Assembly: GCA_029929735.1 (NCBI GenBank)
Contig: JAKELP010000013.1
Location: 2,298,222-2,362,221, forward strand
DNA from: Mimosa pudica
Lineage: Eukaryota > Streptophyta > Magnoliopsida > Fabales > Fabaceae
Length of the DNA: 64,000 bases
Reading direction: 5' to 3'
The translations under genes and the position numbers were made by a program. The notes below the pieces were generated by a model that saw nothing but the letters and a program-made list of their open reading frames with translations, made no database searches and was not told where the DNA came from. Positions 45,804-57,100 of the stretch are shown piece after piece (position 1 is the first letter of the stretch; each line of letters opens with the position of its first letter).

Positions 45804-46036
45804 GGGCCTTTTTGATACGAGGGGAGGGGGGAAATGGGCGAAGGGAAAATTTTTGTAACACATTACAAAAATTTGATATGTGGGGTTGAAAATTCGAAAT
45901 TAATATCTATAGCTATTTTATTTTATATCTTATATATCTTAAAATATTACAACATGACTTCTTCAATATTTAAATATTCATCATACAAAAGTTTTCCCTC
46001 CCCTGCCCCTCTGAATCCCTCATACCAAACAGACAC
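45804..46036. mobile_element. PIF/Harbinger-type MITE
   Basis: 233 bp flanked by TTA on both sides (45801-45803, 46037-46039), the target duplication of this superfamily. Ends GGGCCTTTTTGATACGAGGG and, inverted, GTGTCTGTTTGGTATGAGGG are a common plant Harbinger-MITE pattern. The frame at 45834-46121 crosses its right end and is not a gene. Confidence 0.65.
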
Positions 46037-46039
46037 TTA

Positions 46040-46676
46040 TAGGCATTGTTTAGTTTTGGAGATTGATGTTTGGTTCAGACTTATATTAGCTTTGCAATAT
46101 GATTTAATGTGGTTAGCTTGAAGGTGTTTGTTTTGTGAGACCTTAATTACTTATCTCAATTTACGCAACTCAAAGTCACCTTTCAATTGAATTTGCAAAA
46201 TGATTTACAATCTGATTTCAGGGGATGGATTGAATGATTTGGACATTGAATTAGTTCAGTTTTTGATTTCAGGATTGCCCTGAAATATTAGGATAATGAG
46301 TATCTCTGAATTGTTAAATGAATGGACCTCTCAAGCTTCACTTTCAATTATTTTATCTGAGGGAATGGTTGTTATGCGCATTGATATAACTTCTCCTAAG
46401 CTTTAAGTGCACAATTTTAAATACTCTGCTTGAATTTGACTTTGTGTATCTCGTTTGTGCAGATTACCATTGGTCAAGCTTCCTCTTCAAAGCGTACAAG
46501 AAATATGCTCCATCACGATCCACACATTCATAATGATATCCAACACATGACATTGAGCCTATTGACCCTCTGAATTCTGACTCCATGCTTAAAAGTTTGC
46601 CAACAACTTCTCCAATGCCCTATGGTGCAAGAACAGGGATTCTTTCATGAACACCTATTAGGCACATTAGGGACAA
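46040..46676. other. Unrecognised sequence before the Helitron
   Basis: A possible acceptor (TCGTTTGTGCAG, ending at 46462) is followed by ~65 open bases (YHWSSFLFKAYKKYAPS). I do not recognise the peptide. It may be a decayed exon; the support is weak. Confidence 0.3.
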
Positions 46677-48712
46677 CTAGTGATAGACCCCGTGCGATGC
46701 ACGAGATGCTTTTGTATAATGCGATTTTTATTATCACTTGATCTTATATTTAGCATTAACATGATTAGAAGTCCTAGACCAATTCATATAAGACAATTGA
46801 AGTTTAAGTTTAATTATATATGCTAGTCATTTTCAAACTTAATTAAATTGTTGACTTTTGATTATTGAGGGATATAAGAAGACTAATAAAACCATATTAA
46901 TATTATTGTCTATCATAGAGTAGTGAATCTCGCACAATTTTTTTAGCAACAACAAACTAGTTCAATCATGGTAACTTGGCTAGTTTTATCATCCCTCATT
47001 TGAGGTTGATCAATGATCAATACTTAACACTAAAATGTGATTCCCAATTTATTAATTATAAAATTGGCATGGGGTGGTTAAAATCAATTCAATTTTATTT
47101 CCTATTAAAACATCCTCCCTTATTTCTATTGCCACTTAAATTTTGGTTAAGTGGCCTACCCCATGCGATGCATATGGATGTTTTTATTTTTAATGAAATA
47201 TCACATATCGTCTTAATTTGAATGTATTTTGATGCTCCATGTGAATTAAAGTTTTATATGTGATGGGAAAATAGTTTACTTGGCACAATTTATGGCAACT
47301 GGTGTTAGGAAAAAAGTTTGTGAAGGATCTAAATAATCATTTGGCATAATCTAATGAATTCAATTGGTTGTGGTAAGAAAATAGTTAAATCAGTGGTTCA
47401 TTTTAATTTTTAGATTCGTAAAATGTATTAATCTTTTGTTTCACTAAAACGATTTGGTATCTGATTAGTCAACATGCTGTTAATCTTTTCAGGCTGCTTG
47501 ACTGGACTGACTTTATGGAGATTGTTGCTTCGCTTTTGTAGGTGAAACATATTAGAGCCAATTATAGTGACTATTTTGGCATCACAGTGGCTGGTTGTCC
47601 AGTTATCTTGCTTTTGTTATTTTTTAACTTCATTGCTGTTGCTTTCTTCCATATGTTTCGCAGTCTTTTCCACCATCTATAAATTATACCATGTGTATTA
47701 TTTAAATTACTATAAAAATAAAAACTCCAGACCCCTTTTACTTCCCAAATATATCTTCTTGAAACATCTAAAAATGACACTAAACATGTTATTCAACCAT
47801 TATGTAAATCTGAGTTCGATGCGATACCTATAATCATTAACAATTGTTTCAAAAAATATAAATTTACATGAAAAATAATATTTTTAAATTGATTGAGAAC
47901 CACACTTACCCGTATATAAAAGCAAAAATAAAAGTAAAGCATCATCCCGAACCTCCCCATGCAAACCCAATACCCCCCCCCCCAAAAAAACAAAATTTCC
48001 CTAGGCACATGGCCTCCCCGATTTGAAAGTTTTGGACTAAATATTTTTGGTAGTTGTATTTCCAAATATTTTAATTTTTTATTACATGTAATATTTCTAA
48101 CTTAGTAAAGAATTAAACTTACGCATATAAAAAAAATAAAAGAAGATTTAAACTCCATCCGTCAACCTTCCTCTTCCAAACCTCGGCCCCAAAAGAGAAC
48201 CAACTTTCCCCGGGGCACCTTCCCATCCGAAAATTTACTTTGGCTAATTCTTTTTGTAGTTGATCTTCCCAAATAATTTCAATTTTTGGATCTTCATACT
48301 ACATAAATAATCATAGGTAAGCCCTTTACTCTAATTTTTCCAATTTTATTTGTAGTTATTTATTATTCAAAACAAATGAATTAGTAAAAACTTGTGTATA
48401 TATGTATATATTTAATTAAAAAAATATTGTTTTATCCCATTTATGCATTTATATCAAATAGAAAAAGTTAATATACTTAAATAGTTTTAATATCTCCAAA
48501 TTAGGGGGCATTTATAAAAATAAAAGGAGAGTCAAACTCCATTTTCTAACACCTGGAAACCAAATTTTGCATCGGTAATTTGGCACCAAAAATATAACTT
48601 TGAAACATAATATTTTGCATTAATATTACCACAAAATTATTACCACTAATAATTGATATTGAGCATTAATATTTAGTAAAAATTTCTGATTAATTATTAA
48701 TTAACATGTTAA
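46677..48712 (-). mobile_element. Helitron, second copy, 3' end at 46677
   Basis: Same 3' terminus as 20007 on the minus strand: the CCCCGTGC stem (right side decayed to GCACGAGA), then CTAG at 46677-46680 beside an A/T junction. Most of the element follows 20007-21795 in order with ~85-90% similarity by eye. The segment ~47380-47830 is not in the other copy; it holds the MTHFR exon fragment and is either captured DNA or sequence lost from the other copy. The 5' end is not resolved. A C-run at 47970-47982 is inside. No Rep/helicase coding sequence. Confidence 0.75.
47542..47602 (+). pseudogene. Methylenetetrahydrofolate reductase exon fragment
   Basis: One exon-sized stretch reads VKHIRANYSDYF then GITVAGCP. 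This fits the MTHFR catalytic (flavin-barrel) domain, whose conserved stretch runs VKHIR, DYF, VAGYP; the normal Tyr before the last Pro is Cys here. It is preceded by a pyrimidine-rich acceptor (CGCTTTTGTAG), so an intron end came with it. The downstream exons are absent and translation soon fails. MTHFR makes 5-methyltetrahydrofolate in one-carbon metabolism; this piece cannot. It lies inside a Helitron on the opposite strand, in the segment missing from the sister copy, as expected of Helitron gene capture. A longer frame at 47567-47833 starts within it and is not a gene. Confidence 0.75.
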
Positions 48713-50133
48713 AATCAAATTATATTCATTTGAAATAAATATATTTAGTAATGATTCCTCTTATTTTTTGATAAAAAGTACCCACTTTTTTAATCTTTTT
48801 TTTTTTGGTGGTTTGATAGTTTAATTCAACTGATTAAAATATATTCATTAGGCATACCATATGAGACAAATAATAATGATTAGCAATTATTTTGGTAAGG
48901 GTAATTAATACAATGATTTTGAAAATCAATACATTACTTACAATACGAGCCCCATTTTGGGGCTATATCCCCTCTCTCAGCACTTAATATATTTTATATT
49001 CTTATTTTTAAAGTATTATTTAAGGGTATACTCAAAAAGGTCTGACCATTTCATGCAGATTTGATAAGATTTTAGAATTTTCTTGATATGAGTGAAAAAT
49101 AGATGGATGTCTTATAAATAGGAATAAAAGAGTAAAAATTTATATGCAACATATTTATTTTTTATTAGAATATGCATCAGATTTCTAGTTTGATTTAACT
49201 TAAGAGTTTTTTATGCAAACAGGTAAAGGGTCAAATCTACTCATAAACATTCGTTGCAAAACACCATATTAAAATAAGTGGTTCAAATATACATGCAAAA
49301 TTCCATAGAAATAAAATAAGAATTCCTCACTTTTTAGTTACATGTAAATATACACATGTAACTAAAAAGTTTATATTTTGTGTTCAACTATTACGGACAT
49401 TTAATGTAATCTTGGGTTTAAATTTCCAATTTCTAATTAATATCCACTGTAATAGAAAATGTTATAATTCAATTAATTGGCTTTCCCAAAATTGGTTCAC
49501 TTTGATTGTTGGTAAGTCGGAACTCATATTTGATCATTGTATAAAAAAAAAAAAGAACTCATATTTGATCATATGAATACTGGATAACATTTTGGATGGT
49601 TCAAAAACATTTAATTAATAAAGGCATTATTGGGATAAATATAGGTAAAGTGTAACAGATGAAATAATGGCACTAAATGGCTAGTCATGACACAAAATTT
49701 ACACCAAATGAGGTCAATTATATCCCTAGGAACTGTGAGAGAGGGAGAGAAAGTAAACGAAGTAAGAGTTCAAAATGCTAGTGTGTATACATTATTATAT
49801 GGAATTGGTAATCCAAAAATTTATCAAATTAAATAAATACATACTTTACCTGTTTGCAACGAATGCTAGGATGTCATTATTATATTTTTTTATATCAATA
49901 TTAAATATTGATCATTGGATCTTTGATCTATTGGTGTGTCAAAAGTAAAAGGATGGAAAAGGTGAAGGAGGAAAGGAGACAATCCGCACCATCGAGTAAG
50001 TTTGATCAAAAATATATTTAAAGAACAACAAAATATTAAACATGACCTAGAGCAATCCCCTTTTTTAGTCAGAGCATGTAAATACCAAATTGTATTTAAA
50101 TTTGAATTGCCAACCTAATTTATTTGTAAAGAT
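48713..50133. other. Intergenic, hairpins only
   Basis: AT-rich with a 17-bp-arm hairpin at 49329-49370 and a short one, AGCCCCATTTTGGGGCT, near 48948-48965. A 17-bp direct repeat (AACTCATATTTGATCAT) occurs at about 49520 and 49557. No gene is seen. Confidence 0.45.
49329..49370. repeat. 17-bp perfect inverted repeat, 8-nt loop
   Basis: Arms ACTTTTTAGTTACATGT (49329-49345) and its exact complement (49354-49370). There is no known element end nearby. It may be a MITE relic or just a palindrome. Confidence 0.85.
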
Positions 50134-50682
50134 AAGGATATCACAATCACCATCCATCTCTTAAATTTAAACTTGTTATTCCTAGCAAAACTATTCAAGA
50201 GGCAATAAATAATTGATTTCACTCTATTCTATTGGCAAATTAGAAAAATAAAATTCAATTCCACATTACTTAATCCTAAGTCCAAATAAGATCTCTCTTA
50301 TCTCGACTAAAAAAAAATATCTCTCTTCCAAGGATATATGCTCTAATTCATAAATCAATCAATAAGTAGAAAATTGATTCAAGATTAAGTAAACAAAGAT
50401 GAAGTTAAATACAAATAATTGGTTCAAACATACCTTAACCCTCGAATCAGCTCATCACTACTCTAGGTACAAATAAAAATTAGATATGCATCCCAAAGAT
50501 CAGTCCAATGTCCAGGGAAAGCCTCCCAACGAAATAGAAAAGAAAAGTTGAACCTAGCCCTTTTAACTAATTATTGGATCAAAAATTACAGATTAAATAA
50601 AGGAGAAATAAAGCCTCTCATAACAGGGAACACAAAACTCTTGGGTTTTATTTGATGCAAGTTGCCTTTGTGTTTATGAAAC

Positions 50683-51033
50683 TCAACTAAGAACCTTTTG
50701 CCACCCGTTTGGTTTCATTATATCAAGGATGACATCGCGAGGAAGATCTATAACAGAGGGTGGGGAAGTCAGTAATGCTACTTTGGGGAGCCTTTGCAGT
50801 TTGAGGCGCTTTGTAGGATGGCCATAGCAGTTAGAAGCAGCAGGGAGAGAGATAAATATGGGAGTTGTCATGACAGGGCGTCCACAGTTGGCAAGACTGA
50901 AAATGGCAGGGAAACCAATGAATATGATTTTGGGATTGAAATGAAGCACCATGCAGAGACTCAAATCAAGCATCAAGTAAATAAGAGAGGCTCTAAATGT
51001 AAAACGGAAAACGTATTGCCATAAACGACTCAT
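50683..51033 (-). pseudogene. F-box-like gene fragment, copy 1
   Basis: A 116-residue minus-strand frame contains KRLKLQRLP followed by SVIDLPRDVILDIMK, which looks like the first helix of an F-box (D-LP-[DR]-V-[IL]-DI-[LM]). F-box proteins bind SKP1 and recruit substrates to SCF ubiquitin ligases. Here the motif breaks off: after DIMK the frame reads PNGWQKVLS and stops, so the second half of the F-box (LPvksLlr...) and any substrate domain are missing. The F-box also sits at the end of the frame rather than at the start. I read it as the first-exon end of an F-box gene without its partner. The plus-strand frame at 50794-51024 is its shadow. Confidence 0.4.
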
Positions 51034-51714
51034 TAAAAGATCATTATATGTACCATTAAAGATATGCTAAATGGACCATTAATTAAATTAAATTTGTATT
51101 TAAAACTCTTAAAGCACACATAGTGTGAACACACACAAAAGATGCCATACGGAAAACATCTATATTAAGGATATCACAATCACCATCCCTCTCTTAAATT
51201 TAAACTTGTTATTCCTAGCAAAACTATTCAAGAGGCAATAAATAATTGATTTCACTCTATTCTATTGGCAAATTAGAAAAATAAAATTCAATTCCACATT
51301 ACTTAATCCTAAGTCCAAATAAGATCTCTCTTATCTCGACCAAAAAAATGATCTCTCTTCCAAGGATATATGCTCTAATTCATAAATCAATCAATAAGTA
51401 GAAAATTGATTCAAGATTAAGTAAACAAAGATGAAGTTAAATACAAATAACTGGTTCAAACATACCTTAACCCTCAAATCAGCTCATCACTACTCTAGGT
51501 ACAAATAAAAATTAGATATGCATCCCAAAGATCAGTCCAATGTCCAGGGAAAGCCTCCTAACGAAATATAAAAGAAAAGTTGAACCTAGCCCTTTTAACT
51601 AATTATTGGATCAAAAATTACAGATTAAATAAAGGAGAAATAAAGCCTCTCATAACAGGGAACACAAAACTCTTGGGTTTTATTTGATGCAAGTTGCCTT
51701 TGTGTTTATGAAAC

Positions 51715-52065
51715 TCAATTAAGAACCTTTTGCCACCCGTTTCGTTTCATTATATCAAGGATGACATCGCGAGGAAGATCTATAACAGAGGGTGGGGAAG
51801 TCAGTAATGCTACTTTGGGGAGCCTTTGCAGTTTGAGGCGCTTTGTAGGATGGCCATAGCAGTTAGAAGCAGCAGGGAGAGAGATAAATATGGGAGTTGT
51901 CATGACAGGGCGTCCACAGTTGGCAAGACTGAAAATGGCAGGGAAACCAATGAATATGATTTTGGGATTGAAATGAAGCACCATGCAGAGACTCAAATCA
52001 AGCATCAAGTAAATAAGAGAGGCTCTAAATGTAAAACGGAAAACGTATTGCCATAAACGACTCAT
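51715..52065 (-). pseudogene. F-box-like gene fragment, copy 2
   Basis: Copy of the fragment at 50683-51033 in the second tandem unit. It differs at only two residues (DIMKRNGWQ in place of DIMKPNGWQ, and a final N in place of S). The same truncation is present, so the break came before the duplication. The plus-strand frame at 51826-52056 is its shadow. Confidence 0.4.
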
Positions 52066-52214
52066 TAAAAGATCATTATATGTACCATTAAAGATATGCT
52101 AAATGGACCATTAATTAAATTAAATTTGTATTTAAAACTCTTAAAGCACACATGTGTGAACACATAGTGTGAACACACACAAAAGATGCCATACGGAAAA
52201 CATCTATATATATT

Positions 52215-52604
52215 AGATAGATAGATGTGAAATCTAAGTGTGGGGAAGGGCACAAACATGCTTGCATTCCTGTATTCATATACAATTGAGAATTTGACTT
52301 AGAAAAGTGAATTGAGTGCATTTTCAATGATTTATATGAGCTTGGTGTTGTTACCCATCTTTGTTAATTGCTTTAAAACATTCAAAACATTATAATAGTG
52401 CAGCATTTCTCCACTAAACCATATACCTTAGCTTTTTGTATATGTGATAAATTATGACAAATTGAATAGCCTTTAGCAAAAACAAAGATGAGTAGTTTAT
52501 GAATACTATGTTTTCTAAATTTTGTATGAAGTTTGATTATTTTGATTGATTGAGTTGTGTCATAAAGATATGATTTAGGTAAAAAAATTGAAACATAGAA
52601 AAAA
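52215..52604. other. Intergenic, no gene seen
   Basis: AT-rich with a short GATA run at 52214-52227. No feature can be supported. Confidence 0.5.
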
Positions 52605-52613
52605 TTGAAAAAA

Positions 52614-53210
52614 GGGCGAAAGTGCGAAAATAGCCTCCGTAAATTTAAAAATTGGCACTTATAACTCTCGTAAATTTAAAGGGGCAAAATCGTACACTGT
52701 AAACCAAAATGGGGCAAAACCATACATTGTATACAAAAATGGGGCAAAAGTAACCTCTCTGTTAGGCCGAGATAAACAGACATTTTCCAGACGTGGGCTC
52801 CACTATCAGTAAATGATTTGTCAATTCCAAAATTCACGATGGAAGCTGAATGCATCCAGTTGAACCCTAAATCACTTGAAACAAACCCTAAACTCCCAAA
52901 TCATTTCCATAAGAAACCAAATAGGACCCCAAATCATGTGAAATCCACCTTACTTCTTCGTAATCATCTAAAAAAATAAAGTCTCATCCGAAAAAATACA
53001 GCCCCATCAACATACTGCACCTTTAAGTGCATGACATGTCATTTACTGATGGTGGGACCACGTCTGGAAATCGTCCGTTTAACTCTGCCTAACAGAGAGA
53101 TTACTTTTGTCTCATTTTGGTTTACATTGTACAGTTTTGCCCCTTTAAATTTACCAGAGTTATAAGTGCCCATTTTTAAATTTACGGTGACTACTTTTGC
53201 ACATTTGCCC
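52614..53210. mobile_element. Foldback MITE, GGG/CCC ends, 9-bp TSD
   Basis: 597 bp. Ends GGGCGAAAGTGCGAAAATAG and, inverted, GGGCAAATGTGCAAAAGTAG. The arms are ~200 bp long, and the left arm has a local duplication of CAAAATGGGGCAAAA. Exact duplication TTGAAAAAA at 52605-52613 and 53211-53219. The minus-strand frame at 53039-53236 lies in the right arm. Confidence 0.85.
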
Positions 53211-53219
53211 TTGAAAAAA

Positions 53220-53817
53220 ATACATGAAAAATACAAAAAAGAAAATTTAAATAAAAAACTCTTTTGGCCTCTCTAGATTTGACTGAGTAACCGGTACCGG
53301 TGCTGTACCACTCATGTGCATGGTCACATCAAAAGGTTAAGTTTAATAAAAAGGGTTAAGAGCTTAAGGAAGTTGTTGGAGCAACTGAGTAACCGATGTT
53401 GTACCATCCATGCGTAAGGTCGCGTCAAAAAGGGAACCTACAACAACTAATAAAAACGTCAAAGACGTGAAAAAAACAACATGAGGATGCTTAGCTTATT
53501 GATTGCATACTTGATTAATCAAAGAGAAATCAGATTTTCTATAAGGGGTTTTTTTTTTTTTTGGCCGAGGATTTTCTATCAGGGTTAGGAAGTTTAGTAT
53601 TCCTTTACTAATCATATTGTTCTTCTTGCTATTTTCTATTCCTTTAATCATGGTGAGTTGATGGATGCGTACAAATGGTTAATGTTGTTGGTTTGGTAAT
53701 TCATCCTACTAAAACATTATGAACTTAAGTGATAGCACCGAGGCGTGGGGGTGTATAGGCTTTTGGTTTAGAGAATCCTAGTCTATGCACTCTTGTTTTG
53801 AAATGTAATTTTCTTTT
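53220..53817. other. Unassigned, possibly retroelement interior
   Basis: ACTGAGTAACCG..., TGTACCA and TCGCGTCAAAA-type words occur twice (about 53281-53330 and 53388-53430), a diverged direct repeat of ~107-bp spacing. This leads into the gypsy-like 3' remnant, so it may be its untranslated region. Confidence 0.4.
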
Positions 53818-55045
53818 GCTTGAGGACAAGCAAATGTGCAAGTATAGGTGTGTGATGAGGCCCCATCTTACATTGATTTAAGACATATATAGGATTTATT
53901 TGGGGAGTCATAATGTTAATTATAAATATTTGTAGAACTTTTAAGTGAAACTTAGGCTAATATGTCATATGAGCTCAAATTCATCATTTTTGAAATATAA
54001 ATGAAAAATTAGTAGAAAATTTTGTTTGGCATGTTTTCCTCACTTGTGTGCATGATTTGGATAGGTAAAGATGGATAATATTGGCTAGGAATTAGGAGCA
54101 GGATATTGAAGGAAAAGTAAGGATAAAACTGAAGATAAATGCTGAAAAGTATTGAAAATTGCCTCTAATGTCATGGCACAGCACCTCAGTGCCATGACAC
54201 TACATATAAATATCATAAATGACTAGACTTATTTTCTATCCTTAAAAAACACCTAAGGCACGAATATTAGAAGAAATTGAGCCCTTTAAAACTCAAATTC
54301 CAAAGGAACCAAAAGACTCATCAAAGAACACCACGTGGAGCTAGGGTTTCACTAAATTGGAGGTTATGCAGTAAAATTGGAGAAGTTTTATGTCCTCACT
54401 ACTAGACTTTTGTCTTTTTTCCTTTGGGTTTTGCTATTATATTTATTTGGATTGGATATGATTTATATGTGTATTTAGGATTGCATTCGAATCATGAGTA
54501 GCTAAACATCTTATTCTTAGATTAATTTGAACCTTGTAGTTAAGGTGTATGATTATGCTGGATCGATCACACTAGACCTTAAGTTTAAATTAACTAACGG
54601 AGGGTTTTTCGATAAGATAGATTGAGATATATCTATTGACTTAGTTTTGTCAAATTATGGTTGAGTCTTAAAGGGCATTTCCTTCAATTCGTAACAAGAG
54701 ATTATTGAACGAAGTTAATGAGGGAAATACATAATCAATTTTGACTTGGGAGAGTGTTTCGATTGCTTTAGAACCTTAGGTATTAGGATTCATGAAGTTT
54801 AATAGTGAGGGTTAACCCTAGGCTTTAATCATCATAGTTGAAACTTTCTTATGCATTTTCTGTAGTTCTTTCCTAAAGTAATTTTCAAAATCCATTTTCT
54901 AAGAGAAATTGATTAGTTCAACTTAACTAAATTCGTAGCCTTTATTAGAATAGACTAAGTCTTTGTGGGACAATATTTTTATACTATTGTGCAATCCATA
55001 CTCTTGAGGTCAAAAGTTTCCCAACAAGAGTTTTCCTTATGCTTA
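53818..55045 (+). mobile_element. Ty3/gypsy 3'-end and LTR remnant
   Basis: GCTTGAGGACAAGCAAA (53818-53834) is a conserved word just upstream of the 3' LTR in plant Athila/Tat-type gypsy elements. It is followed by TGTGTGATGAGGCCCC, a possible LTR start near 53853. CTTTGTGGGACAATATTTTTATACTATTG near 54962 resembles the usual end region of such LTRs. No coding frame survives and the 5' part of the element is absent. Confidence 0.5.
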
Positions 55046-55730
55046 AAGATCAACTTAAATACTCCTTCCAATTCTTAAGTATATGACATACTTAGATAAC
55101 AATATTAGTTAAATTAGTTAAAATTCTATGAGTATTAGCAATACATCCTAATCATATATACCCCTCTCTTACTTATTTTGTTATTGAGACTTATTTATAC
55201 AGATCATTCAGAGAAATTATTAAGGAATAATTAAAAATATGTACTATATTTATGTTCAAACTCATATCACAAAATGTGTTATATATTTAGTATAGCACGC
55301 ACTACATTAGTTAATTATTAATTAATATGTCAATGTATCTTCCACAAGGGCAACCCTCGTAGTCTACTTCTTTTTCTTTTCTTTTTAGTGAAATCCTTTA
55401 TAATTATATTAAACCTGCGCTACTCGTTTTTTTTAGGAAAAAAAAACAATTTGCTATCTTAATTTCGTAATGGTACGGACTCCAGTATACAAATTACAAA
55501 TATCATTCATAAATGGCCTCAACGCTGAAGTTGGGTTTGGTTACGCGTTGTTTGATGCAACTGGGTTTGAAAACATGTCCAAAACATTAATTCTTGATCA
55601 TCTCAATCACAATTAAGTAATGATACAGTTGGGATCTTTCCTTTTTTTAATATTTCAGAGATAGTATTGTCTCATGATAAGATTTGGTGTCTTTTTATTA
55701 AGTCATATCATACTTTTAAATTATCACAGG
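55046..55730. other. Intergenic, no gene seen
   Basis: AT-rich. A weak MITE-like end (ACTCCTTCCAATTCTTAAGTATATGACATACTT) lies near 55060. No gene. Confidence 0.45.
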
Positions 55731-55732
55731 TA

Positions 55733-56074
55733 CTCCCTCAGGTCCTATTTATAAGTCGTCAACCGCCACTAAATTTTGGTCCTTAATATAAGTCACAAAC
55801 TAACATTAACCAACTCATTTATTAAAGTTTTCCCAATATACCCTTAGCATTGGAAAATGAACATTGGAAGATGAGAAGAGAGAGAAGATGAAAAAGACAT
55901 ATGTATGCTTATAAAGATGAAAGAGGTAGTGGGCCATAGTAATAAAGGTAAGAGGGGCAAAAATGGAAAAGACAAAAAAATAAGACCAATTTAATGACTC
56001 AACTTCCATTAGCCTCCATTCCTTGGTATCTACAATTTGGGCGGTTGGCGACTTATAAATAGGACCGGAGGGAG
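55733..56074. mobile_element. Stowaway MITE (subfamily D)
   Basis: 342 bp between TA 55731-55732 and TA 56075-56076. Ends CTCCCTCAGGTCCTATTTAT and, inverted, CTCCCTCCGGTCCTATTTAT; sub-terminal ATAAGTCGTCAACCGCC is mirrored by GCGGTTGGCGACTTAT. The minus-strand frame at 55815-56105 is inside it. Confidence 0.9.
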
Positions 56075-56076
56075 TA

Positions 56077-56746
56077 CCAACATCATGAATCCACAAGTTA
56101 TTCATGAATTTATGCTAGTACACATCCTACTCATTGAAAAATTACGAGCAAAAGTTAATTAATTTATCTAAATCATCTCTATATTATTTGGACATTTCAT
56201 TATATATAAGTATCAAAGATATCTTAATAGATAAACAGTTAAAAAATTAAATTTATATCGTACACATGATGAGATCTAGATGGGTTAATTGTCACTACTC
56301 TCTACTAATTTTTTTAGGGAAACTAGTTCCAACAAGTATAGGGATGTGTTGATTTTTGTTTCCTTTGAAAGCTTCATACTTGTAAGTCACACATACTCCT
56401 ATTATATACTAGTGTTTTTGGGGACCCGTTAAAGATAGAAAATTTGTTGTTTCAGACTTCAATTTTTTATTCTTGCCAGATGTTTCAAACTTTAATAATA
56501 AAGACTAAAGGCTTAATTTTAATGCATATAGCCATACATATCGGTTACACTTTGGATCTTAGAGTTAGAGGAATATTTCAACAGCAAATGAATGTGAGCA
56601 AGTTAGATAAGCATACATAATTCAGAACTTTGAATTTATTGCATCATGAAGATGTTAGGCCTATCATTTATTGCTTCCATGTTGTGCAAGCTTCTCTCTC
56701 TAGAGTATATATTCATGAAAATTAAGAGATGACACATGCATGGTCG
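56077..56746. other. Intergenic, no gene seen
   Basis: AT-rich with no exon or repeat that I can recognise. Confidence 0.5.
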
Positions 56747-56754
56747 CTTGACGT

Positions 56755-57092
56755 TAGAGTTGGGACTTATGGCCCAACCTACCTGTTGAACCCAAAAACA
56801 CAAAAAAAAAAAGCGGGTTAGGTTGCAGAAATTTCAAGCCAAATTAAAATGGGCTAAAAGCGGGTTAGCCTACTTTTAAAGTAGGTCGGGTTGGGATGAT
56901 TTGAAATCCCAATTTTATATGCAAAGTTTGTATTTAGATTAGGTTAAGCCCGAAAAAACACAGAAAGAAGCAGGTTGAGTTGAAAAAATTGAGCCCAAAT
57001 TCAAAAGAGCTAAAAGCAGGCCAACCCGAATTAAAAGTGGGTCGGGTCAGACTGACCCGTTTAAATAGGGCAAGCCCAAAATTCCAGCTCTA
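56755..57092. mobile_element. hAT-type MITE
   Basis: 338 bp. Ends TAGAGTTGG and, inverted, TAGAGCTGG; the interior is rich in GGGTT, CCCAACC and GACCCGTTT words typical of plant hAT MITEs. The flanking 8-mers CTTGACGT (56747-56754) and GTTGACAT (57093-57100) share six of eight bases, fitting an old 8-bp target duplication. Confidence 0.7.
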
Positions 57093-57100
57093 GTTGACAT

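Larger units (their letters stand above)
50134..52214. repeat. ~1.03-kb direct tandem duplication
   Basis: Unit 1 50134-51166 and unit 2 51167-~52214 can be followed base by base with only scattered differences (about 1% by eye). Unit 2 also has a ~16-bp expansion of the TGTGAACACA word near its end. Both units end AAAGATGCCATACGGAAAACATCTATAT. The low divergence indicates a recent event. Each unit holds an F-box-like fragment. Confidence 0.9.

Noticed and set aside
47567..47833. 88-codon frame as a new gene in the Helitron
   Set aside because: It begins out of frame within the MTHFR fragment and reads through AT-rich, intron-like sequence.
50794..51024. 76-codon plus-strand frame (and its copy at 51826-52056)
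   Set aside because: It overlaps the F-box-like fragment on the other strand, has no motif, and is preserved only because the DNA unit was recently duplicated.
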